In this document: in pieces, positions 35,482-43,864 of the stretch | Layout: each line of letters opens with the position of its first letter | Numbering within the stretch: the first letter of the stretch is position 1 | Source: Pacificispira spongiicola | GTDB lineage: Bacteria; Pseudomonadota; Alphaproteobacteria; UBA8366; Aestuariispiraceae | Direction of reading: 5' to 3' | Assembly (NCBI RefSeq): GCF_012926505.1 | Contig: NZ_JABBNT010000002.1 | Coordinates: 837,951-901,950 of the forward strand | Length of the DNA stretch: 64,000 nucleotides | Program-made: the position numbers and the translations under genes | Notes under the pieces: model-generated | What the model saw: only the letters and a program-made list of their open reading frames with translations | The model's database searches: none | What the model was told of the DNA's origin: nothing

Positions 35482-36465
35482 ATGCTGAGCTATATCGCGC
35501 GGCGGCTGGGCGGTGGCCTTATCGTGCTGCTGATCGTGACCTTTCTGGGATATGCCCTGATCGGTCTGATGCCGGGCGATCCGATCGATCAGATGCTCGC
35601 CGGCAACCCCGACCTGACGCCCCAGGACGTCCTGCGCCTGAAGGCCATTCACGGATTGGATCAGCCGTTGTTGGACCGCTATTGGGCCTGGCTGTCCAGC
35701 GCGCTTAACGGCGATTTCGGCTATTCCCGACTGTACCGTCAGCCCGTCGGCGAGATACTGATACCGCGCCTGGGGGCAAGTCTTCTACTGCTCGGTACCG
35801 CCCTCATCCTATCGCTGTGCATCGCCGTGCCGTTGGGAATCGTCGCGGCGGCGCGGGCGAACGGTCCGCTGGATTATCTGGTCAACCTCATCTGCTATGC
35901 CGGTATTTCAGTGCCGCCCTTCTGGCTGTCGCTGATGCTGATCGCCTTGCTGGCCGTCCCCATCGCCTGGATTCCGGCGGGCGGGATGGGCGACCCGGAT
36001 TTGAGTATGTGGCAGCGCCTTCCCTATATGCTGTTGCCGGTGACGGCGCTGACCCTGTCCGCCGTCGGCGGTTTCACCCGGTTCCTGCGCGGCGCGATGC
36101 TTGAGGTTCTGTCGGAAGATTTCATGCGCACGGCCAAGGCAAAGGGCGCCGGTCCCTATCGCCGGTTCGTCGGTCATGCGCTGCGCAACGCCTTGCTGCC
36201 GCTCATCACCTTGATCGCCCTCAGCTTCGGCAGCTTGTTTTCCGGTACGCTGATCATCGAAACCATCTTCGGCTGGAACGGCATGGGCCGGATGATTTTC
36301 GAGGCGACGATGGGCAACGATTTCAATCTGGCCCTGGTCGCGCTGATCGTGACGACGGGGTTCACGCTGATCGCCAATATTCTGGCCGATGTCGTCTATG
36401 CAATGCTCGACCCGCGCATCCGTCTCGACGGCGCGGCGGGCGACGATGGGGGATCGGCGACATGA
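35482..36465 (+). CDS. ABC importer permease, DppB/OppB type
   Basis: This 327-residue inner-membrane protein has six helices and the OppB pattern. MLSYIARRLGGGLIVLLIVTF is at the N-terminus, then the GLMPGDPIDQML block and a 60-residue periplasmic region. The EAA loop FMRTAKAKGAGPYRRFVGHALRNALLP contacts the missing ATPase. It pairs with the DppC-type permease, whose ATG overlaps its stop. The third and fourth genes expected in such operons (DppD/DppF) are absent. Confidence 0.92.
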   Translation: MLSYIARRLGGGLIVLLIVTFLGYALIGLMPGDPIDQMLAGNPDLTPQDVLRLKAIHGLDQPLLDRYWAWLSSALNGDFGYSRLYRQPVGEILIPRLGASLLLLGTALILSLCIAVPLGIVAAARANGPLDYLVNLICYAGISVPPFWLSLMLIALLAVPIAWIPAGGMGDPDLSMWQRLPYMLLPVTALTLSAVGGFTRFLRGAMLEVLSEDFMRTAKAKGAGPYRRFVGHALRNALLPLITLIALSFGSLFSGTLIIETIFGWNGMGRMIFEATMGNDFNLALVALIVTTGFTLIANILADVVYAMLDPRIRLDGAAGDDGGSAT

Positions 36466-37361
36466 TCTCTCCCCGATCCCGCCGTATCCTTCGACGGTTT
36501 GTCGGTCACTGGCCCGGCATGGCGTCCGCCGTGGTTCTGGCCCTTTTATGCCTGACCGCCTTGTTCGCTCCTCAAATCCTCACAATCCTGGGACTGGACC
36601 CGTTCGCGACCGATCTGTTCCTGTTGAAGGCCCCGCCCGGCCCCGGCCATCCATTGGGCACGGACGAGGCCGGACGTGACGTCCTCGCGCGCCTGATCCT
36701 GGCCAGTCGCGCCTCGCTCACCGTCGGCCTGACGACCGCCCTGGCGGCCAGCGCCATCGGCACGCTGATCGGGTTATGGGCGGGATATTTCGGCGGGCGG
36801 GTCGATTCCATCCTGATGCGCCTGACCGATGGGGCCATCGCCTTGCCGCTGCTGCCGCTGTTGATCGTCCTGTCCGCCATCGACTACGCCAAGGTCGGCT
36901 TGGACGGATTGAACGAGGGGTCGGGGCTGGCCCGTATGGTTTTGATCCTGTCCCTTTTCGCCTGGACGACCGTCGCGCGCCTTGTCCGGGCAGAAACGAT
37001 GAGCCTAAAAACAAGGGACTTCGTCGTCGCGGCGACCGCCTTGGGCGCGACACCAGGCCGTGTCCTGCGACGGCATATCCTGCCCAATGTTCTGGGCGCG
37101 GTGATCGTCGCCACGACGCTGGCCATCGGCAATGTCATCCTGCTGGAAAGCGTGCTCAGCTTCCTGGGATTGGGCCTGTCGCCGCCGACGCCCAGTTGGG
37201 GCGGGATGCTGACCAATGCGCAAAATACCCTGTGGGACCGGCCCGAATTGGCGCTTTGGCCGGGGCTCGCGATCTTCCTGACCGTGATCGCCTTCAACTT
37301 CCTGGGCGACGGCTTGCGCAACGCCCTTGCCGCCCGCGAAAACCCGGCGGCGGGTCGGTAG
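36462..37361 (+). CDS. ABC importer permease, DppC/OppC type
   Basis: This 299-residue partner permease shows the OppC features HPLGTDEAGRDVLARLILASR, the EAA loop FVVAATALGATPGRVLRRHILPN, and SPPTPSWGGMLTNAQ near the end. It begins as an ATGA overlap with the upstream permease, so the binding protein and both permeases form one unit. Downstream there is a 179-nt gap and then an unrelated low-complexity protein, so no ATPase is supplied here. The system must borrow an ATPase encoded elsewhere, unless it is a relic. Confidence 0.92.
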   Translation: MISPRSRRILRRFVGHWPGMASAVVLALLCLTALFAPQILTILGLDPFATDLFLLKAPPGPGHPLGTDEAGRDVLARLILASRASLTVGLTTALAASAIGTLIGLWAGYFGGRVDSILMRLTDGAIALPLLPLLIVLSAIDYAKVGLDGLNEGSGLARMVLILSLFAWTTVARLVRAETMSLKTRDFVVAATALGATPGRVLRRHILPNVLGAVIVATTLAIGNVILLESVLSFLGLGLSPPTPSWGGMLTNAQNTLWDRPELALWPGLAIFLTVIAFNFLGDGLRNALAARENPAAGR

Positions 37362-37540
37362 CCGCAACATATCTAAAATCCAGGAGAATTCTTGCGATTT
37401 TGCGCTTTCTCGCTTATATTCACCGTATCCGACTATCCGTTCGCGCGTAGAAATGCGGAGGATAGGGGCAGCGGCGCAGAAACAGTCCACCGAACGATAG
37501 GTTCAACTGGACGGGCGGCGCGACACGAAAGGAAAGTGCA

Positions 37541-38029
37541 ATGGCTGATATTGGTGCCATCGGCGGTTTCAATCCCGCAACCACGCGCAGCAATGCCGAT
37601 TCCGAAGCCGCGGCCCAACGCCGGGCGGAAGAAGCCCGCCAAGCGGCGGAACAGCGGCAGGCCGAACAGGCGGAAACCGCACGGGAAGAGGCCGCTGCGG
37701 CGGAGGAATCCGATTCCGACGATCAATCCCAAGCCGGCGGCCAGCAACAGCTGTCCGAAGATACCGTGACGCTGAGCAGCGCGGCGCAGGACTTCCTGCT
37801 GCAGTCGGATCGCGAAGCGACGGAAACGGCTGCCAATGACGATGCCGCCGCCACGGAAGCCACGACATCGGTCGCCGCCCCGGCTGTCGACCCGACCCAA
37901 GTCGGCGGCGTGAACGGCACGAACCAGACGACCACCGACGAAGAGAACACGTCCGCCGTGAACGGCAACCAGGACAATCAGTCGGAACAGACGCGGGCCT
38001 TGGGTCAATTGGTCGATCAGTTCGCGTAA
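37541..38029 (+). CDS. Small low-complexity acidic protein, unknown function
   Basis: I do not recognise this 162-residue protein. Residues 22-60 are Ala/Glu/Gln/Arg-rich and would form a coiled coil (QRRAEEARQAAEQRQAEQAE). A TVTLSSAAQDFLLQ motif follows at about 85; similar short motifs occur in several small proteobacterial proteins, some linked to motility. The rest is Asn/Thr/Asp-rich and disordered. There is no signal peptide. GAAAGG precedes the ATG at about 10 nt. It stands alone between the permeases and the DUF423 gene, with a 179-nt leader that probably has its own promoter. Confidence 0.6.
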   Translation: MADIGAIGGFNPATTRSNADSEAAAQRRAEEARQAAEQRQAEQAETAREEAAAAEESDSDDQSQAGGQQQLSEDTVTLSSAAQDFLLQSDREATETAANDDAAATEATTSVAAPAVDPTQVGGVNGTNQTTTDEENTSAVNGNQDNQSEQTRALGQLVDQFA

Positions 38030-38158
38030 TCGCAACAACGTGTAACATCCCATACTGACGGATGGTAACGCCGCCCCCTGCGACGTTGCGGTCGCTTGTC
38101 ATACCGTGACGGTCCTTTCATGCTGCCGATCCGCACAAACAAATCGGATCGGCCCGTC

Positions 38159-38566
38159 ATGCAATCGCTTTCCCCCCAATCGCTTTCCCCCGCCTTTCGC
38201 CTTCTGATCCTGATCGCCGGTATTTTCGGGGCACTCGGCGTCGCACTTGCTGCCCTGGCCAGTCACGGGTTGGAGGCGACGAAGACGGAACTGGAAATCG
38301 AATGGGTCGCCACGGCCAGCCGTTTCCTGATGTTCCATGCTCTGGCGCTGATCGGCACCGGCTACCTGACGGATCGGCGGGGCGGACTCCTGCCCGTCCT
38401 GTGCGGCGTCACCCTTGCACTGGGCACCGGGCTTTTCTGCGGCAGCTTGCTGATGCTCGCCTTCGTCGGGTCGGGTTCCATCGCCATGATGGCCCCGGTT
38501 GGCGGTAGCTTGATGATTCTCGGTTGGATCGGGATCGCGCTGTGCGGGATCGTGCCGAGGCGATAA
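38159..38566 (+). CDS. DUF423-family membrane protein
   Basis: This small inner-membrane protein of about 135 residues has four hydrophobic helices. The first contains AGIFGALGVALAALASHGL, a typical DUF423 start. Later landmarks are FLMFHALALIGTG and the last helix GGSLMILGWIGIALCGI. The function of the family is unknown. The frame also allows starts at 38120 and at TTG 38096; the Met at 38159 leaves a family-like leader. It is a single gene with no evident operon partner. Confidence 0.82.
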   Translation: MQSLSPQSLSPAFRLLILIAGIFGALGVALAALASHGLEATKTELEIEWVATASRFLMFHALALIGTGYLTDRRGGLLPVLCGVTLALGTGLFCGSLLMLAFVGSGSIAMMAPVGGSLMILGWIGIALCGIVPRR

Positions 38567-38664
38567 TCCCCCCAGGTCAAACGGCTCAACTTTAGGCTTC
38601 CGATTCCTGCCGGAATCACGGTACTCCTAAGTCAGGAATCTGTGCATGAAGAGGGGAACTAAGC

Positions 38665-39927
38665 ATGTCGACTCCAACCGGGATCGGACGACATCGCTTT
38701 CGGGGCAGTGTTTCGGCGGCCGTTTTGGCGGGTCTCGCCCTAGGCTGGGCCGTGACAGGCGGCGCGGCGCAGGATGCCCGTGCGGACGGTATGGCCCCGA
38801 AAGCCTGCTATCTTCATACACAAGACGGTAGCGCGACGCCGGACGACCTTGAAGCGGCCTATGACTGCTTCGAAGAACAACTCCTCGCCGGTTACGCACA
38901 GTCCAAACATATCCTGGCCAAGACTTTCGGCGGTTGGGAACGCGCCGGGGACATGCCTTTCGTGTATGACGCGGTCGGCGACCGGTACCTTGTCGCCTAT
39001 GGCAATGAACGCGCGGTCGGCGAAGAATCCACGCTGTGGCTCGATCGAGGGCTGCCGGTCGGTGCGACGGTGGCCGTCGCCGGTTTCACAGTGGACGAAA
39101 ACGGCATGCTGCATGCCGCGCCGTTGATGATTTATGAGAAGATGTCCAAGGGCTACACCTTCGGGCGTGGCAACTGGCGTCAAACGATGATTGCCGAGGA
39201 CGGCGCGATTGTCGGCGTGACGAAAGGTCCGGGCGCGGAAGAGCTGACGGTCTGCGAAGACTGCGCCGCGCGCTCGGCCGACCGTCTCTACCTCGCCCTG
39301 ATGCATGACGGTCGCATGCCCGCGGATGCGCCGGAGGAATCGGCACCGATCCAAGAAGACGGAACGATGGAGGGAGAAACCCTCGATCCGGGCGCGGTGC
39401 TCAGCCCGGCGCCGCTCGACCCGTCGGCAACGCTGGATCCGTCCCTGTCCGTGCCGCCCGCGGAAAATTTCGATCCGAACGCCTCGCTGAACAATGGCAT
39501 GGAAAGCGAGACCCTGGCGCCGCTCGACCCGATGGCCCCGCTCGATCCCTTGGCGCCGCTGGAACCCAATGCGCCGAGCACGGGCCTCGACCCGGCTGCG
39601 CCGCTCGACCCTTTGTCGCCGTTGGATCCTCTCGCCCCGCTTGAACCCGATGCAACGTCGAGTCTGGACGACAACTCCACGGCCATGGCACCGGAAGAAC
39701 CGGAATCCATGGAGCCGACCACCGATAGCGACGATAATCTGGGCACGGACATGGCGGATGCGGGCGATGCCGATATCGGCGCGCAAGACCCGGCCGCGAA
39801 CAACGCCGATATCCTGTCCGGTTTGGCGTTGGAACTCGCGGACGCCGTCGATCCGCTTCTGGAAGTACCGGTTATCGGAACGGCGGACGCGCCGCCCTTC
39901 CTGGAACTGCCGGAAGCAAGCGGCTAA
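38665..39927 (+). CDS. Cytochrome P460-like protein with degenerate haem motif and Pro-rich repeat tail
   Basis: This 420-residue exported protein has a signal peptide ending about residue 36-42 (AAQDARADG). Residues 45-215 resemble the P460 fold: YLVAYGNERA, GMLHAAPLMIYEKMSKGY, GNWRQTMIAEDGAIVG, then VCEDCAARSADRLY at the place of the haem c site. The expected CxxCH reads CEDCA (197-201), so the axial histidine is missing. Two further cysteines at 48 and 68 could form a disulfide. Residues 230-330 carry many (M/L)APL(D/E)P hexapeptide repeats, and the end is acidic. AGAGGGGA supports the start. A haem-free relative is likely; the function is unknown. Confidence 0.65.
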   Translation: MSTPTGIGRHRFRGSVSAAVLAGLALGWAVTGGAAQDARADGMAPKACYLHTQDGSATPDDLEAAYDCFEEQLLAGYAQSKHILAKTFGGWERAGDMPFVYDAVGDRYLVAYGNERAVGEESTLWLDRGLPVGATVAVAGFTVDENGMLHAAPLMIYEKMSKGYTFGRGNWRQTMIAEDGAIVGVTKGPGAEELTVCEDCAARSADRLYLALMHDGRMPADAPEESAPIQEDGTMEGETLDPGAVLSPAPLDPSATLDPSLSVPPAENFDPNASLNNGMESETLAPLDPMAPLDPLAPLEPNAPSTGLDPAAPLDPLSPLDPLAPLEPDATSSLDDNSTAMAPEEPESMEPTTDSDDNLGTDMADAGDADIGAQDPAANNADILSGLALELADAVDPLLEVPVIGTADAPPFLELPEASG

Positions 39928-39952
39928 CCGGTCTTTTCCTATCGATTACCGA

Positions 39953-40996
39953 CTATTGCCCCAAGGCCTGCGCGGCGGCGGGGTGAAGCGGCGCGAACAG
40001 GGTCGCACTGGCCAAATCCTCCACCTTGATCGTGGCAAAAGCGGGATGCGACGCGTTCAACCGCGCCAGCCCCCGCGTCAGAGCCGTCGTCAAATCCGCC
40101 ACCAGTGCCGGATCCGCATCGACCGTGGTCGTCAGGACCGGCCGCAATCCCACCGTCCGCACGGATACGCTCTGCCCCGGATAGGTCTTGGCCGGGATTG
40201 TCACCTCGGAATAGCCCTGTAAGACACCCAGCAGGTCCGACACCTCGTCATCGGAAAAGGAAAGGGGCGTAATCCCGCAACGACGGCCCGCCGCCGTCAG
40301 CAGATCGGCGGGATGCACCGCCATAACGACCACGGCATCCGTCTGACCGTCGCATAGACGATCAATGGCTGCCACGACCGGCTCCCCGCTCACCTCCGAT
40401 AAATCATCACGGTCGAGTCCCGCGACATCCAACGCCGCATCGGCCAGGATACCGCGATAGCTGCCCGGCGTGCCCAGGCTGGCGCGCTTTCCGTCCAGAT
40501 CGGACAGGCGTGAAACCGGGCCTGTCGCCTTCACGAAAACCGTAAACGCCTCCGTATAGAAGGCGGCGACGGACCGAAGTTCTTCGGCGGGGCCGACATC
40601 GCGGTATCGGCTGCTGCCCTGAACCGCGTGATACAGCCAGTCACTCTGCACGATCGCAAAGGGCATGCGGCCCTCCTGCAAGGCGGCGATGGCGGCGGCG
40701 CTGTCAGACAGGCTGGCGACGGCACAGGATCGCGGCACGCTTTCGGTTTCCATCAACCGGCATAGGGTTCCCGCAAGCGGGAAATACAATCCGAAGGGCA
40801 GACCGCCGCCAATCAGGACGCGATCGGTGTCTTCTCCCGGAATGGAAAGATCGAGACTGGTCGACGCGGATTGGGCCGATGCCGGGGACGTCATCGTCAG
40901 TAAACCGAGCCCAAAGGCCGCAGCCGCCAATCCGCCCGCCATCCGTCCAAACCATGCGTTCTTGCCAAAACTCACATCCATCCCCTTCATGCACAT
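39953..40996 (-). CDS. TAXI-family solute-binding protein (orphan)
   Basis: The protein is 347 residues with a signal peptide (hydrophobic core MAGGLAAAAFGLGLLTMTSPASA). The mature protein fits the TAXI subgroup of TRAP periplasmic proteins: VLIGGGLPFGLYFPLAGTLCRL, then SDSAAAIAALQEGRMPFAIVQSD, and the DLDGKRASLGTPGSY block. TAXI proteins bind glutamate-like or other carboxylate ligands and normally work with a fused TRAP membrane subunit, which is absent here. The gene is 33 nt downstream of the Mla lipoprotein gene on the same strand. Starts at 40990 and 40981 are equally possible. Confidence 0.85.
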   Translation of the reverse strand: MCMKGMDVSFGKNAWFGRMAGGLAAAAFGLGLLTMTSPASAQSASTSLDLSIPGEDTDRVLIGGGLPFGLYFPLAGTLCRLMETESVPRSCAVASLSDSAAAIAALQEGRMPFAIVQSDWLYHAVQGSSRYRDVGPAEELRSVAAFYTEAFTVFVKATGPVSRLSDLDGKRASLGTPGSYRGILADAALDVAGLDRDDLSEVSGEPVVAAIDRLCDGQTDAVVVMAVHPADLLTAAGRRCGITPLSFSDDEVSDLLGVLQGYSEVTIPAKTYPGQSVSVRTVGLRPVLTTTVDADPALVADLTTALTRGLARLNASHPAFATIKVEDLASATLFAPLHPAAAQALGQ

Positions 40997-41029
40997 GTCA
41001 AAATCATACAGGCTGAAACAGCCTCCAAA

Positions 41030-41749
41030 TTATGCCGCGTTGTCGTCCGCGCTTTCCCGGTCGATGCGATCCCCTTCCAGCAGCGTCCAGGATACCGCGC
41101 GCTTCAACACCTTTCCCAAAACCGCATCGAAACCGGCGACGACCTCTATCATGGTCGGCCCTGGTGCCGGGAGAAAATATTCGAAGGTCCGCGATCCGAC
41201 GATGCGGCGGTCCGGCATCTTCACCAATTTCGTGTTCAGTCGGATACGAATATTCGGCGCGCTGCCCTCCGGCAGCGGCATACCGTTTTCGTCCACATAT
41301 TCCGCCTGAAACTCGCGCAGGTCCGATTTCATGATGAAATCCGCGCTTAACCCGATGGCCTGCCTGCCGACCGAAATGATTTTCCCCGAATTCTCGAAGC
41401 TTTCGATCATCAGGTTCTGCACCATTTTCGGCGCACTATCCGTCCAGGCGGCGCGGCTGAAATATTGCAGTTCGATCGACGACCGGCGCAGCGCGATCCG
41501 CGACGACGCGATCCCGGCCGCCGCCTGGGGCGTTTCCACCAGCAATTGCCAATCGACCGAGGGCAGGCCCTCGTCGAAGGTGCTTTTCGGCGTCAGAACA
41601 AAGATGCGCGGCGGCGACCCGCTGCCCGGCAGGCTGACGGAACAGGCCGACAGCAGGGCCAGCGCCGATGCGCCGCCCATCCATTCCAGGACACGGCGGC
41701 GGGAGGACGATGCAGTGACCGCCTGTCCGTTCAAAAGGCTTCCCCTCAT
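41030..41749 (-). CDS. ABC-type transport auxiliary lipoprotein (PqiC-like)
   Basis: This 239-residue lipoprotein has its lipobox at LLSAC (Cys36). The n-region holds SRRRVLEW, which looks like a twin-arginine motif, so Tat export is possible. The mature part (SPPRIFVLTPKSTF onward, with the VDWQLLVETPQAAAG segment) matches the auxiliary lipoproteins found with MCE transporters. These may link the inner-membrane complex to the outer membrane. The start overlaps the MlaD stop as ATGA. In E. coli the equivalent of this role in the Pqi system is PqiC. Confidence 0.85.
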   Translation of the reverse strand: MRGSLLNGQAVTASSSRRRVLEWMGGASALALLSACSVSLPGSGSPPRIFVLTPKSTFDEGLPSVDWQLLVETPQAAAGIASSRIALRRSSIELQYFSRAAWTDSAPKMVQNLMIESFENSGKIISVGRQAIGLSADFIMKSDLREFQAEYVDENGMPLPEGSAPNIRIRLNTKLVKMPDRRIVGSRTFEYFLPAPGPTMIEVVAGFDAVLGKVLKRAVSWTLLEGDRIDRESADDNAA

Positions 41750-43050
41750 TCCAAATCGTATCCCTGTTGAGAATCCCCGAAGAAGAACTGCGCCGGATCG
41801 CGTTCGATCTGGTTCGTAATCCGCGTCAGGGACGAAATCAGTACACGCATTTCGGAAAGCATCTGCGTGAACTCGTAAAGACCGGTTGCGGTGAAATTGG
41901 TAACAGGCGTCCGGTTCTCTGCAATCAGAGCCTCGGCCTCCCCGGCGGCCCCGGCGATGCTGGTCGCCGCCTGCCGCAATTCCCCGGAAATGGCGCTGAG
42001 ATTTGCCACAGCCTCCGACGCATCCGACGCGACACCGTCGATCTTCGGCGCTACGGTATCCGCCAGGGCGGAATACCGGCCCAGCGTATCCTGCGTCGTA
42101 TCCGCCACGGACCCGATCCTATCGTTCGCCGTCACGACCATCCCGTCGACCTTGTCCAGGGTTGCCGTCAATCGAGCCGCCAGCGCCGTACCGTCGCGCC
42201 GTAAATCCTCGGCCAGCGCGGCATAGGAGCCGATCGCTGAATCCGCCGACCCGATAACCGGCGCGGCCTGTTTCGCAATATCATCCAATTGCGCCGTGAA
42301 GCGTCGCATATCGCGGACAAGATCGCGCGCTTCCACAATGGTTTCTTCCGTCGCCCCGGCCAATCCTTCGCCACGATCCGCGAAGGCGGAAACCAGCCGC
42401 TGCGCATCCTCCGCCGTTCGCGACAGCTGTTCCAGTGTCGATGCCCCCTGTTGCAACAACACGGTCACGTCTTCGGAGCTTTCCGCCAGCGCCCCTGAAA
42501 AACGGTCGATATTTCCGATGGTCGCATTGATATGGGCGATATTGTCATCGTTCAGAAGCTTCGAGGCTTGGCTCGCCAAGTCCCGCAAGTTCCCCATGAT
42601 TTCCGGTGCGCTTTCCAGAACCTGTTGTAGACCCGACACTTCCGAGCGGATTTCCGCGCGCTCGCGCCCCGGTTTCGGACGGATCGGCGGGGCATTGGCC
42701 GTGCCGCCGTTCAATTGGATAAAGGCGACGCCGGTGATGCCCTGATATTCCAGGCGGGCGACGGCATCTTCGTGGATCGGGGTCGTTTCCGGCACCTCGA
42801 TCACGACCTGCACTTCGCCGAAACGGTCCGGGCTGATCCGCATGTCGGTGACGATCCCGACCGGAATGCCGGAATACCGAACGGGATTGCCGATGGATAG
42901 GCCGCTGACCGACCCTTCGAAGAAGATATCGTAATGCGTCACATCATCATCGATATCGACATCGGCCAGCCACAGAATAGCCAGCACAATGGCGGCAAAG
43001 AACGACAGGACGAAGGCCCCGACGATGACGTAACTCGCGCGCGTCTCCAT
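41746..43050 (-). CDS. mlaD: MlaD/MCE-domain protein
   Basis: The protein is 434 residues from the Met at 43050, which has GGGGAACG upstream. One N-terminal helix (about 8-30, YVIVGAFVLSFFAAIVLAIL) anchors it in the inner membrane. A single MCE domain follows (about 40-115, with GLSIGNPVRYSGIPVGIV). A long helical, coiled-coil periplasmic part then runs from about 150 to 400. It forms the hexameric lipid-passing ring above MlaE. The tail is longer than E. coli MlaD (183 residues) and nearer to Mce/PqiB-like needle forms, which may span more of the periplasm. Confidence 0.88.
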   Translation of the reverse strand: METRASYVIVGAFVLSFFAAIVLAILWLADVDIDDDVTHYDIFFEGSVSGLSIGNPVRYSGIPVGIVTDMRISPDRFGEVQVVIEVPETTPIHEDAVARLEYQGITGVAFIQLNGGTANAPPIRPKPGRERAEIRSEVSGLQQVLESAPEIMGNLRDLASQASKLLNDDNIAHINATIGNIDRFSGALAESSEDVTVLLQQGASTLEQLSRTAEDAQRLVSAFADRGEGLAGATEETIVEARDLVRDMRRFTAQLDDIAKQAAPVIGSADSAIGSYAALAEDLRRDGTALAARLTATLDKVDGMVVTANDRIGSVADTTQDTLGRYSALADTVAPKIDGVASDASEAVANLSAISGELRQAATSIAGAAGEAEALIAENRTPVTNFTATGLYEFTQMLSEMRVLISSLTRITNQIERDPAQFFFGDSQQGYDLE

Positions 43051-43060
43051 ACGTTCCCCT

Positions 43061-43861
43061 TCAATCCGCTTTCGACGCGGTGCCGGTTGCGCCGCCGCCA
43101 ACCGCCCCACCACCGACCGCTCTGGCCCGCGGCCCATGGAAATATTCGACCAGCCACGGATGGTCGTTCTCCATAAGCTCGGCCATGGTACCGACCGTTA
43201 CCCGTTTGTCTACCAAGGCGGCGATGCGGTCGCAGATGGCGGCCAAACTATCCAGATCGTGCGTGACCATAAAAACGGTCAGTCCCAGGCTTTGTTGAAG
43301 GGACCGGATCAGGCGGTCGAAGGCCGCCGCCCCGATCGGATCCAGCCCGGCCGTCGGCTCGTCCAGGAAGACCACATCCGGGTCCAGGGCCAGCGCCCGC
43401 GCCAGGCCCGCTCGTTTCCGCATCCCCCCGGACAATTGCGAGGGCAGCTTCGACCCTGCATCCGGCGGCAAGCCGACCATAGCGATCTTCAGCATCGCCA
43501 ATTCGTCCATCAAGCTCTGCGATAGGGTCAGGTGTTCGCGCATCGGCACCTGAATATTCTCCGTCACGGTCAGGGAGGAGAACAACGCCCCGTCCTGAAA
43601 CAGAACGCCGATACGGCTGCGCAGATGGGTCAGTTCGGCGGTGCTGGCGGACCATACATCGGTTCCCAGCAGGTCGATGCTGCCGCCAGACGGTCGCTGC
43701 AACCCGATTACTTCGCGCAGCATGACCGACTTCCCGGTCCCCGATCCACCGACAACGCCGATCACTTCCCCCCGACGGACATCCAGGTCCAGCCCGTCAT
43801 GGATCACCTGCGTGCCGAAGCGGGTGGTCAGCCCCCGGATACGGATTGCGACATCCCCCAC
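43061..43861 (-). CDS. mlaF: MlaF-type ABC ATPase
   Basis: This 266-residue ATP-binding subunit powers the MCE phospholipid transporter. Walker A is GGSGTGKSV, the signature LSGGMRKRAGLARA carries the Mla-typical MRKR variant, and Walker B is VVFLDEPTAGLDP. The C-terminal extension after the H-loop (VTHDLDS) holds the family's VDKRVTVGTM segment. The C-terminal 20 residues are Gly/Ala-rich and unusual. It begins 3 nt after the MlaE stop. Confidence 0.93.
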   Translation of the reverse strand: MGDVAIRIRGLTTRFGTQVIHDGLDLDVRRGEVIGVVGGSGTGKSVMLREVIGLQRPSGGSIDLLGTDVWSASTAELTHLRSRIGVLFQDGALFSSLTVTENIQVPMREHLTLSQSLMDELAMLKIAMVGLPPDAGSKLPSQLSGGMRKRAGLARALALDPDVVFLDEPTAGLDPIGAAAFDRLIRSLQQSLGLTVFMVTHDLDSLAAICDRIAALVDKRVTVGTMAELMENDHPWLVEYFHGPRARAVGGGAVGGGATGTASKAD

Positions 43862-43864
43862 CGA

